NCBI GenBank assembly: GCA_946965045.2
Contig: OX337233.1
Location: forward strand, 1,860,001 to 1,924,000
Direction of reading: 5' to 3'
Length of the DNA: 64,000 nucleotides
DNA from: Epithemia pelagica
Taxonomy: Eukaryota > Bacillariophyta > Bacillariophyceae > Surirellales > Surirellaceae
The notes under the pieces were generated by a model. That model was not told the DNA's origin, ran no database searches, and saw only the letters and a list, made by a program, of their open reading frames with translations. How positions within the stretch are numbered: position 1 is the first letter of the stretch; the number at the start of each line of letters is the position of its first letter. Positions 1 through 8,986 of the stretch are shown piece by piece. A program made the position numbers and the translations under genes.

Positions 1-2373
1 ACGCGTAGACCCATATCTGTATTGACTATTAGAAAAGCCACAATACAGCTGCCAAAGTTCATATCGTTTGCAAGTATGAGGCTGGGCCTTCCCATAAAAA
101 GCGGAGCAAAAGTTCCACCAGAGTAACCAAAAAGCACGGACAAAAAAATGCATGGAACCAGTGCAGCTTTCTGTCCCGATTACGGCCCTTTCGAACTATA
201 ATTGCGGCCTCAATGGCCATTCCAAGTGCGAGGCTTTCATTCGCGTACGGAAAGTCTCCTATCAACAGTTTCTCTACGAAATCCATGATGTTGTACAGAC
301 TATCCTCGATGTTGTAGCACAATTAGACGAGAAAAGAATGCTCCTCAAGAAGCTAAATGCACATTTGGAAGTGTTGGTACGATCTTCCTGTGGAAGGTAC
401 GTCTGAATCCGCTGATGGTTTTGTTCCTCACTACTAGTACAAAAAAACGTTCGTACGTATCTAGGGTTGATCACTCGGTAAGTCTACGTCTTAGCATGTA
501 TGCATTCAAAACGGTTCCCGAGTGATCGCCGAGAAAAGAGAACACAGAAAATATCCTTACTAGCTAGGCTTACGTTGCACTGGATAAGAATATTAAAAGA
601 AAAGAGAGATTACTTTAGGCTGCTCTCTAGAGAGTTGCTGCCTTAGGGAATGTGGTCTAACGTATCACCTCTCACCCCATGAACTTTCATTTTTCCAGCA
701 GAATGTTTCTTTTTCGTATACCTTGCGGGATTCTTACTCTGAAGACAATCTGTCACGACGAAGTCACATGCTTTCGATCGAACCATGTCTTCGACATTCT
801 ACGCGCTCATACTTTACCGTTCGTAGTAGCCTCTAGACTTGCGGACGACTCTAGGTCACGGAAGGCATCTACTGGCAGGCCATACGGATATATGTAGCAA
901 GCATTGCTCATGGAGATCATCGCCTGAGTAGTAATCTTTCATGGCCTTCGGTATGTTGTCGAAGTCATTCTTTCAGCCCCCCCCCCCCCCCCCCCCGTTC
1001 GCCCGCATCTAATGGCTGACAAAAGTTAGAGAATCCAACTTGAAAAAATCTCATCCGTACTGAAATTCAACCTCATGAAGACTAGGTGTCATGCTCATCC
1101 ATGCCAGTGATCGACTAGGAAGAAATCTGGCTTCTATCCACCATAGCCTCAGAAACAGAGGATACGAACGAAAATGCAAAAATGAAGCAAAACAATTTTC
1201 GAATGGAAAAAACCTTCGGAGATAATTAGAGCAGGCTTCCTTTGAAAAAATGTGTAATGGGTAGAGCTTCTGGAAGAGTCACCTTATGGACAGTTTTCTT
1301 TATCACCCAGTTTCGTGGCCTAATGCATCATCCAACTTCCCTACCGAGATCTGCCCTGTTTAGAACGGTAACAGATGTCCACGTCACCCAACGTCGTAAT
1401 TTCTGTCGAAACAACACGAAAACGGCCATTGCACAAAAATGGCGTTCAAAGTTAGCCTGTTTCAGTTTCATAGACCTGATGTGAGTCCATTCCTCGGTGA
1501 TATTGACATCTCATCTTGCTACAGTGAAAGTTACCGACATCATGATCCATTGTCACAACATGAGTCTGATGTCGTTTTATAATCCTCTTGCTGGCCATAA
1601 TGAAAACGACGAGAATGCTGCTGTTGATCCTGTTTATGGAACCCAGAATATTCAAGCTCAGGTTCTTTTGGATGCAACCGAAATGGCGATATGGCGATCA
1701 AGGGCTCAGCATCTCTACGCAGTTAGTCATGATGGATTAACTCAAGGCAAGGAAACTCAAAAAAGAAAGCGAAAACCAAAAAGGCAAATGCCGGTTGCTT
1801 GCGGCGCTTTGAATCCTTTTTTGTTGCAAGATCGATGGAATTCCTCAATGAAGCGCGATATAAACATCGAATCACTGGCCAGTCTCATATCGAGGAAAAC
1901 GCCTTGGTGAAACCAAAGGAATCACCCGGGAGACCCAATAAACAAACGGAGCTGTACTGGTTTCTCAATCTATGTTGTTCAATAATTGATGGAATACAGA
2001 GGTAGAATAAGTCAAGCTTATAATGGCAAAGAGTCGTCGCCTTGATGTTGTGCAAACTATACCTAGGCAGCAACGTACCTGATACCTGATGCCTGTTCAA
2101 GCGTACAGACCATGGTGACAGACAGTATGCCTAAAGGTCTGCCCGCGTAAGTTATTTAGGCTTGCTAGCTTCCCAATCGAGCAACCAAAGAAAGAAAAGA
2201 TAAACATATATTCTAATTCAAATGCGGCGTGTCCCAGCAGTCCGCGGCACCACCTGCTCACGGTCTGTCCTTTTATCCGTCCGTTCCACCTTGCGACTTG
2301 CGAATCGAGCGAGTCATGCTTATTTTGCGGAATTGATGGAGACCAAAACCAAAGACGACGCCAACGAGGCACC
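1..2373. other. Gene-poor stretch before the first gene
   Basis: I see no recognisable protein family, tRNA or structured repeat here on either strand. The longest open frame on the plus strand (about 1497-1910) opens with GTG, has a lysine/arginine-rich patch and no motif I know, so I do not call it a gene. A run of 20 consecutive C residues lies at 977-996. It marks low-complexity, assembly-sensitive DNA. Confidence 0.6.
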
Positions 2374-3447
2374 ATGAAGATCACAATCGTTGACGATGAG
2401 GGTAACACACTAAAGAAGAGGATGGTATGCACGGAAGAGGGTTTCCAAGCACTTCTCGATAAGTACCAGGTGTCATGGTTGGTGAACGATGACGGGTTCG
2501 AAGTTACACTTTTCGAAGACCTTCAAGAAGGCACATACACACTAGGCGACAAGATTGCCGAAACAATAGATCTCGAACTTTCCCTGAAGAGCAGGAAAAA
2601 GGCTCTCAATGTGTCGTTGAAGGAGGGTGAACAGACAATAGACGACTTGGAACAATTGACTCGAGCCAATTTTGGTATTCCTCTAGCACGGGTTGAGTTC
2701 ACTCTTCCGCATAACGTTCCATTGGACAGCGATGCTAAGCTGCAGGAGATCCCTAAAAAGGTTCCAATGAAGGTGGAAGTATCGGTGACACGAGTTGGTT
2801 TCTCCAGCATCTTGACAGTCAAAGATGCACTCAAATTGCTGGGCCAAAGGGGAGACAGCATTCCGATCGACAACAATGCTTTTCCGCAACAGGCAAATAT
2901 CGATCAAGACAGTGGAGAAATTCTTCATGCTGTGTCTACTCTTGAACGGCTTCAAACTGTTGTGCCACTCCCTCAGGGCTGCGAAGCCACACGTCGACTC
3001 TATATCGATCCCATTCTTCTTGCTTCAGCTCGTTTAGCCGGTGATGTGTTGATGCAAGTGGAGAAGATGTATGAAAGCAAGGATGTTCATGGTCCCATTG
3101 ACTATGTTTTCAAGTTTGGTGAGCAGACGATTTGCGTTACAGAAGGAAAAAAGGATGACATTGATGGAGGTGTAATTCAAAACGTTGCCCAACTTTCAGC
3201 TGTTTCTGACGATCGCAAGCGCAAATTGTCAGAGATCTCGCAAGACGAGGGGGAGGAGCAACCAATCTATGGAATTGCTACAACGTACCTGAACTGGTCG
3301 TTTTTGGTGCTCAGAAATGGTAAGATTGCTCAAAGCAACATTCACTGTATCAGAGACGGTGAGAAGACGGACGTTTGTGATATTGTAGGAAGAATTGTAG
3401 CGATTTTGTTAAGTGGCAAAGGTAAAGGAGAAAAGAATGCAGAATAA
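2374..3447 (+). CDS. Crinkler-like protein: ubiquitin-like header plus REase-fold domain
   Basis: Single-exon 357-residue protein starting at an ATG in good context (CACCATGA). Residues 1-60 look like the beta-grasp (ubiquitin-like) header of Crinkler proteins: MKITIVDDEG, a helix, then GFEVTLFEDLQEGTY. Residues about 215-340 carry the pattern of the PD-(D/E)xK restriction-endonuclease fold of eukaryotic CRN proteins: GPIDYVF with the acidic residue, then CVTEGKKDD with the E-x-K pair, a downstream QNVAQL helix, and a final YGIATTYLNWSFL strand. There is no P-loop NTPase module, unlike the CRN gene at 13.85 kb. Family knowledge (Zhang and colleagues 2016, CRN/RHS-type effectors) suggests a DNA-targeting nuclease used in intragenomic or interorganismal conflict. 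In this organism that role is inference. No signal peptide is visible. Confidence 0.68.
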   Translation: MKITIVDDEGNTLKKRMVCTEEGFQALLDKYQVSWLVNDDGFEVTLFEDLQEGTYTLGDKIAETIDLELSLKSRKKALNVSLKEGEQTIDDLEQLTRANFGIPLARVEFTLPHNVPLDSDAKLQEIPKKVPMKVEVSVTRVGFSSILTVKDALKLLGQRGDSIPIDNNAFPQQANIDQDSGEILHAVSTLERLQTVVPLPQGCEATRRLYIDPILLASARLAGDVLMQVEKMYESKDVHGPIDYVFKFGEQTICVTEGKKDDIDGGVIQNVAQLSAVSDDRKRKLSEISQDEGEEQPIYGIATTYLNWSFLVLRNGKIAQSNIHCIRDGEKTDVCDIVGRIVAILLSGKGKGEKNAE

Positions 3448-3772
3448 CTTTTCAGAGGCAACTAACATATGATTGTAAACACCTTCCAACCAACGTGTTG
3501 ACTAGTCGGCCTCAAGGGATTCATTGTTGGAGAGAACAGCACCTTGCGCCCGGTTGTCCTGCGCACAAAGCGACGCAGTGTCCCGAACGCGCGCTCGCGA
3601 CGGATGACCTTATTCGAATCCCAGCACTTCCAGGCTGGGAGGCTTTGGCTGGGGCCCACCTGAAATCCTTTGGCACGAGGAGGGGCACCGATTTCGTCCT
3701 CTTGCTTGTCGTACATCGCGCTTGCTGCTGCCTGTCGTATTTGTCCCACTCTGCGTCTTTTTTCTACTATAC

Positions 3773-3966
3773 CTGCTGATGCTGAATCAAACATACTTTC
3801 CATGTTAGTCGCCCGTGAGACATCCCAAGTCATTAAAGGACAATTGAATGATTCAGCGTAATAGAACATATAGCTCATGTCATACACATTTGATACATTC
3901 CAAGTGCTAATGTCTTGGTTAAAGTCATATGCTCAGTGAAACATGCTTTCCATGTTCCATATGTAA
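3773..3966 (-). pseudogene. BspA-type (DUF285) leucine-rich-repeat fragment
   Basis: Minus-strand translation gives nearly two 22-24-residue repeats of the BspA/DUF285 type: NMESMF, FNQDISTWNVSNV, DMSYMF, FNCPLMTWDVSRATNMESMF. The repeat order and spacing fit the family. An in-frame TGA interrupts the first repeat, and after the last MF motif the frame runs into unrelated sequence. This is a relic of a larger repeat protein. Such proteins are abundant and fast-evolving in diatoms (known). No intact partner copy lies in the window. Confidence 0.6.
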
Positions 3967-4005
3967 TGACCGTGAAGTGTAAAGAAGGGTACATTCAATA
4001 GCCTC

Positions 4006-4039
4006 GCTACGAAGCAACACCAAAGCTACGAAGCAACAC
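4006..4039 (+). repeat. Tandem 15-bp repeat
   Basis: GCTACGAAGCAACAC occurs twice, at 4006-4020 and 4025-4039, just upstream of a small arginine-rich open frame. It is possibly a remnant of a local duplication. Confidence 0.7.
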
Positions 4040-4057
4040 AGAAAGAAGACCAACAAA

Positions 4058-4138
4058 ATGGGTTTGATGGCGCGATTCGTCAAGTGGAGAGCTGCTCGCA
4101 AGGCCAGGCGTGCCAGGAAGAGTGTCATTGGACGCTAG
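4058..4138 (+). CDS. Possible 26-residue Arg/Lys-rich peptide
   Basis: A short frame from ATG (context CAAAATGG) to TAG. Ten of 26 residues are Arg or Lys, in an alternating Ala-Arg-Lys pattern. I recognise no family. It may be chance, or the first exon of a decayed gene. Confidence 0.2.
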   Translation: MGLMARFVKWRAARKARRARKSVIGR

Positions 4139-4681
4139 AGAAGCCAAACAATCTCAAGTTGTGGAGCCACAAGCGAAGACAGTGCAAATACATTCTCAAA
4201 GTTACATCACCATGTTATGGTCGACTATGCATGAATTCATTGGTTACACGACATTGGAAAAGGCATATCATACTTGAATTAATCCTACGTAAAGAAAAAC
4301 AGAGTCCGTAAAGAAAGTTGCTAGAAAATGAGCACAGCACAACCTTTGTGAAGGGTTTCAACCCTATCCTTACTTTATGGCCATTGGTAGCATATGGACA
4401 TCGAAGTGATACATTGGTTCTTCTCTAGTCTGAAGAAGATCCACAATTGCTTTGTTTGTGAGTTTCATGGGTAACATCGGTCGAGACAACCTATTGTACG
4501 ACGCGACTCTCCTCTAGCTAGTCTATCTATTAGGAGTAACTATTAATCCCACGAATTGACCAATCTGCTTGAGCTGCTTTAATCCCGTCATTTCACATGT
4601 CAGCGCTGTGAAAGAGAACGATATGTTGTTGATCGCAAAACCATACAATCTGAAGAACAGAGGGAAAACGATAAACAAAAC

Positions 4682-5331
4682 ATGCAATTTAAACTTTTTG
4701 GAACAGGCAAACGTCAGCAACAAGAACTCCAAAAAAGCAGCCACCATGCTCCTCCGGCCACGAAACAAACCATTGAGCTAGGAACCATTCACTACGTGAA
4801 TCTGACTCCAGATGGGCGCCACGGAGACTTTCATCGCGCCCTTCGCCTAGCTAAGGAAACTGGAAAGCCTATTTTTGCAAATTTTGTCGAATGGTCTGGA
4901 TGTAAGGCAAGTAAAATTATATCTATGTCAAAGAACCATGCAGATCGGGTTGATTTCTAATACCAAGCACTGTCGGATTTTTAACTCTTCGTTTACATCG
5001 ACGGGAGTAGGGTTGTCAGGATGCAGGAGAGTATATTTTCAGTGATCCTGCCATTCAGCGCATAGCGGAAACCTATTTTGTTCCATGTGCTTTCAATACA
5101 TGGGACCGGTACGATCACAAGCATAATGATGCCATGCGTCGATGGGCGGGTCCATTGAAACAGAGTGATTGGGGATACCTTCGTTTAATTTCCAGTGATG
5201 GCAAGACAATCTTGGCCGGAACCTCTCAAATCACATCTGGTCGCCGTGCGGAAGCAGTGCAGGTAAAACACGCACTACGACAAGCTCTTGTTCAATTGGG
5301 TGTTGATGATTTACCACACGAACTACTTTGA
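4682..5331 (+). CDS. Thioredoxin-fold protein, two exons, probable GC-AG intron
   Basis: Exons 4682-4906 and 5011-5331 give 181 residues. The protein shows ALRLAKETGKPIFANFVEWSG, then across the junction GC-K-G-C followed by QDAGEYIFSDPAIQRIAETYFVPCAF. This matches thioredoxin-like proteins in which a GCxxC motif replaces WCGPC and is followed by a conserved G-x6-P spacing. The splice that keeps both cysteines uses donor AAG|GCAAGT, the textbook GC-type donor, and acceptor GAGTAG|G, both in phase 0. A GT donor 4 nt further on (AA|GTAAAA), paired with a downstream CAG, would delete the second cysteine. The exact redox role is unknown. There is no targeting peptide, so it is probably cytosolic. 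Confidence 0.65.
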
Positions 5332-5521
5332 AGACCAAAACCTACTAAACTCTGATCTCGGTCACAGATTTTTCCTGGGTGATAATTAGGTTCAACAACA
5401 AATGTTTTGCGAGGACTCTTACATGTTACAAAACATGGAAAAAGGAAAGGAGGAGAGTTGGACTTGGGAGCATTCAAAATACAACAATCTAAACACGGGC
5501 CAATTCAAATTGTCTTCTTCA

Positions 5522-6496
5522 TCATGAATATATAATGCCAGCAGTGTAGCCCGCCGAGTCAGTCTTCCACGTTGACTCGGCTCTACGAACCGAGCCACTT
5601 TGATCTTGGAACGTCAGGTGTCGAGAAGTATGAACCCCGTGCACATCTGTTTCTTCAACTATTGATTCGAAACGACTCTCAAGTCCTCGTCTTATTCCAG
5701 TAGTTGATTGCTTCTGAGACAAGAAATCACACGCATCTGATTCAAGATCAAAAATGAGAGTTCGGTTGTCTTTCTGTCCTTGCAGTACAACATGCGTTTC
5801 GTTCTGTGATGCGCCTGAGCGGGAAATTTCCATTAGCTCCACTGAAAGTCTATTCCCATCCGTAGATTGCATTAACAGGGTGGTTGTGATTCCATCACAA
5901 TTGTTCTGATAAGCAGCAGAAAGTTCTCTTGTGGTGACACATATCAGTGTGCTAGTCGCATTATCATCACTGGCGTAAACATGGGCATGTAATGTATTCC
6001 CAGCTCCTTGCATAACAATCGTTTTGGAAGATTCTCCCTTAACAATCATACGTCCAGAACTTTCTTCCACAGACGTATCTTTTGCGAGTCGTGCTGCTGC
6101 AAAGGCAGTCCCCAAATTGGAAAGCCCCAGTATCACCACCGTGACAACTAATCCAATGAGGTAATTTCGTAGAGTCATATTCGCTTCTCGAATAGTCATA
6201 GTTTGTTCAACCACTTGTGCCACTTGAGCATTTGTCAAATAGCCACGATTTTCGCTATCCATCTCTCTCATCTGCATTTCAGCATCCGAAAGGAAACCCT
6301 TATTTCCAACATCGTATTGACGAGAGATCGCAGACAACTTAGGTTGAGGTTTGCCATCAGCCGAAAGTGGAGGCAAAGACATGGATTTGAGCGCTTCGAG
6401 TTGTGGTGCCTTCGAAAAGCTCATAGAGCTTCCACAGCTTCCCTCTTCGTCAGGCTTGGGCGATGGAATCTCAGTCGGTGTCATGGTCTCTTTCAT
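5522..6496 (-). CDS. EF-hand-like, single-TM protein of diatom type
   Basis: 324 residues from the ATG at 6496. The N-terminal 50 residues are Pro/Ser-rich and charged. Two degenerate calcium-loop-like repeats follow (YDVGNKGFLSDAEM and MDSENRGYLTNAQV), then one strongly hydrophobic segment (NYLIGLVVTVVILGLSNLGTAFAAARL). The C-terminal half is a beta-rich, Ser/Thr-rich domain with N-glycosylation-like sites (NATS, NETH, NRTL), so it is probably extracytoplasmic. I associate this layout with diatom hypothetical proteins (from memory). The function is unknown. It ends tail-to-tail with the thioredoxin-like gene, 190 bp away. Confidence 0.7.
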   Translation of the reverse strand: MKETMTPTEIPSPKPDEEGSCGSSMSFSKAPQLEALKSMSLPPLSADGKPQPKLSAISRQYDVGNKGFLSDAEMQMREMDSENRGYLTNAQVAQVVEQTMTIREANMTLRNYLIGLVVTVVILGLSNLGTAFAAARLAKDTSVEESSGRMIVKGESSKTIVMQGAGNTLHAHVYASDDNATSTLICVTTRELSAAYQNNCDGITTTLLMQSTDGNRLSVELMEISRSGASQNETHVVLQGQKDNRTLIFDLESDACDFLSQKQSTTGIRRGLESRFESIVEETDVHGVHTSRHLTFQDQSGSVRRAESTWKTDSAGYTAGIIYS

Positions 6497-6681
6497 CACA
6501 GCTCTACGTCCTCTACGATCTGCTCTATCGTTAATTCTGTGTTCTCATGGTTCTTCCAGTTGGTGTGCTCCTGCGAGGTCACAGAGATGCGCGCGCGTTT
6601 TGGAGTCACAATCTAGCGCTATCACCTTAAACCACTGTCAGGACATTAACCCCAGTCCCCAATTCCGATTCCATCTATTGC

Positions 6682-6732
6682 GCGGGGTAGTATTGAGAAA
6701 GAATGCAGGCACTTTGCACGAGGTACTCGAAT
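6682..6732 (+). repeat. Left half of a host repeat interrupted by element 1
   Basis: GCGGGGTAGTATTGAGAAAG and the following bases match 16024-16062 downstream of the second CRN gene. There the counterpart runs straight through into the sequence that follows element 1 at 12863. This copy therefore marks the pre-insertion locus. Confidence 0.7.
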
Positions 6733-6871
6733 TTGATGTTGTGTGTGGACGACAGACGGACTGTGCACGGGCTCGCGCGCACGCCGTGTCACACACTCTT
6801 CCTTTTCTTCCTTGTGCCTGGTCTCATTCTTTCTTGCCGTCGCGAGAGACCGTTCGATAGAATAGATTAAG
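6733..6871 (+). repeat. Element 1 repeat A1
   Basis: 139 bp beginning TTGATGTTGTGTGTGGACGA and ending AATAGATTAAG. It appears identical to 12583-12721. It ends just before the gag ATG, so it forms the 5' untranslated region and probably holds the promoter. Confidence 0.9.
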
Positions 6872-6877
6872 ATCACC

Positions 6878-8986
6878 ATGGCGTCACCACCGGCTCCAAC
6901 GCCTCCGGCGGCCCCTCTCAACTATGCTACGCGCTATGACGGTCAACGGGACGCCTTCAACGGGCGCTACACCGCCCTCTACGCGAACTACCACGCTACC
7001 ACTGGCCTTTCTTCCGAGGAACTCTTCGAAACGGTCGTCTCTTCCGCACAAAACATTCCGAAAGTCTTCCTTGCCCAAGTTTCCATCAAAGGTGACCAGC
7101 GCATCGTCTCCGTGCACCGCCCCTCGAAGTATGAAGCGGATTTGGCATCACCAGCTTCGGACTGGGATGGACAAGTGATCGCGTTCATGGGTGACATCCG
7201 ACGCGGCAGCAACTTCATCAAAACGGTCACGCTTCAGCATGACATTTTCACCTCAACAGATTCGCAACGGGTACCGACCTTGGAGACTATGGACGACCTT
7301 TGGAAGGCCGACTACGCCAAAGAACTACTGGATCGTGTCGCCTCCTCCGACCGGGCTAGCGAGTCGATCTCCACTCGCCATGTCATTCCTGTTCCACCGC
7401 CCTACGTACCATTGGTTTTTGGGAAGGTCCTGACCCCACGTGAAGCATGGACCTTGTTGAGCACTGCCATTACCACCGACGCCCGCACGGCCGCCTGTCG
7501 CCCCCTCCTGGACTGGCTCAGAGTCGCCTCCACCTCACGCCGCTCTCCCACCGAACCGGCCACGGCCCTGGGCGATCTCAACGATGCCTTTCCCCCTGTC
7601 ACGGATGACAGCCAAATCGACCGCCATCGCTGGAATATCATTGTCCGCGATCTACCGGCCCTGGGTCCCTTAGCCGCGTCCACCAACAACAGCCCGTCTA
7701 CCGCTGCTGGCCAACAACAATTGATCGACTTCCTGACCGCTCTCAAAGCCGACCGGGCCGCCGAACGGGCCCAGGACGAGGCGAGACGCGCCGCTGATAA
7801 GACCGACAAACTGCCATCAGCCACCAAATACAAAACCATCGCACGTGACTGGATGGCCTTTTGTTCGGTCGCAGATGAATCCGATCTTCCGCCAATCTAC
7901 ATCCAACTTGTGAACGCGGATAAAGGCGAGCATCTCGCCTTACTTCGCAATGCCATCCAAGAACGGGCACGCCACCCGGATGCCGCCACATCGCACACGC
8001 CAATCGTTGCAAAAGAAACAAAAGAAATGGTGCTTGCCGCTCGATTCGGCGTCGAACCACACTTGGTCAGCGACCTCTCCCTTGGCCTACAACCCTTTGC
8101 TCTCGGACTTTTCCTCGGCGACGAGCTAAGTAAGACCATTGATCTACGGGCAACCAACTACGAGACTATGCTCCAGGGAATCTCCGCTCCTACCTTGGGT
8201 GAGCAAGCGACCTTCTCCACCAAGGAGATCCGCATCCCGCAAGACCCATTCACCGCGGGCATGATGCTGTGTTCCACCAGCGTCCAACTCGACGTCCTGC
8301 AAGGACCACACCATGCCTTCGCCACGGCCTTTCGCCATTTCTGCCTCAAGCAATGGCCTTCCATCGCCACGACTATCCACATGTCGTCCCGCTACAACTC
8401 CGCCTTGGCCAAGTCTGTCATCCCGCGCATTCTCCGCTGGGTGCAAACCCACATGGTTACCTACGCCCACCAACTGATGCGCAACAACGGCTCTCTGAGT
8501 ACACCGCTGCCTCCTTTCTCCGAGCTCCTCAGTTTGATTTCCTTGCAGCAATTCCACATGCTTCCGGAACTCCCCGATTCGTACCGTCTGCTACCAGCCG
8601 ATACCCCTCTCTCCGGCCCCAAGCCCGCACCACCGACTCGCTCCGACCACAACGGCTCCCCTCCCCAGCAGTCCTCCGACTCCAACACCAAACAAAAGTC
8701 TGCCACCAACAACGGCCGCGGCGGCTCCCTTGTCACGAATCCCCACGTCAACGCCGAGTGGAAGCAGCGCCTCGAGTCCTCGTCCAAACGCATCCGCGAC
8801 ATCAGCAGCAAAGCCCCCGCCTCCACTGACACCGATGACAAAGGCCAACCATTACCCGTCTGCCTCAGCTACCACCTCCGCGGCCACTGTTACACCAGCT
8901 GTAACCGCCTCAAGACGCACCGCCCTCTTTCCGAACAAGAGACGGCCGCCGTCGCGACGTTGGTCGCGGAGCAACTCCACGAATAG
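6878..8986 (+). CDS. Element 1 Gag-like protein
   Basis: 702 residues from the ATG at 6878, in context CACCATGG. The N-terminal half has no motif I know. A Ala/Arg/Asp-rich helical stretch (residues about 285-315) precedes a conserved-looking central domain, and the region around residues 580-650 is Pro/Ser-rich. The C-terminus contains a CCCH-like zinc knuckle: CLSYHLRGHCYTSCNRLKTH, placed as in other YR-retrotransposon Gag proteins. The frame ends at an amber codon (TAG, 8984-8986). The same frame stays open after it and runs into the reverse transcriptase. Confidence 0.8.
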   Translation: MASPPAPTPPAAPLNYATRYDGQRDAFNGRYTALYANYHATTGLSSEELFETVVSSAQNIPKVFLAQVSIKGDQRIVSVHRPSKYEADLASPASDWDGQVIAFMGDIRRGSNFIKTVTLQHDIFTSTDSQRVPTLETMDDLWKADYAKELLDRVASSDRASESISTRHVIPVPPPYVPLVFGKVLTPREAWTLLSTAITTDARTAACRPLLDWLRVASTSRRSPTEPATALGDLNDAFPPVTDDSQIDRHRWNIIVRDLPALGPLAASTNNSPSTAAGQQQLIDFLTALKADRAAERAQDEARRAADKTDKLPSATKYKTIARDWMAFCSVADESDLPPIYIQLVNADKGEHLALLRNAIQERARHPDAATSHTPIVAKETKEMVLAARFGVEPHLVSDLSLGLQPFALGLFLGDELSKTIDLRATNYETMLQGISAPTLGEQATFSTKEIRIPQDPFTAGMMLCSTSVQLDVLQGPHHAFATAFRHFCLKQWPSIATTIHMSSRYNSALAKSVIPRILRWVQTHMVTYAHQLMRNNGSLSTPLPPFSELLSLISLQQFHMLPELPDSYRLLPADTPLSGPKPAPPTRSDHNGSPPQQSSDSNTKQKSATNNGRGGSLVTNPHVNAEWKQRLESSSKRIRDISSKAPASTDTDDKGQPLPVCLSYHLRGHCYTSCNRLKTHRPLSEQETAAVATLVAEQLHE

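Noticed and set aside
977-996. Poly-C tract as a telomeric or G-quadruplex element
   Set aside because: A single homopolymer without repeat periodicity. More likely low-complexity sequence with uncertain length.
1497-1910. Open frame of 137 codons
   Set aside because: It starts with GTG, has no family motif and no codon pattern or context to support it.
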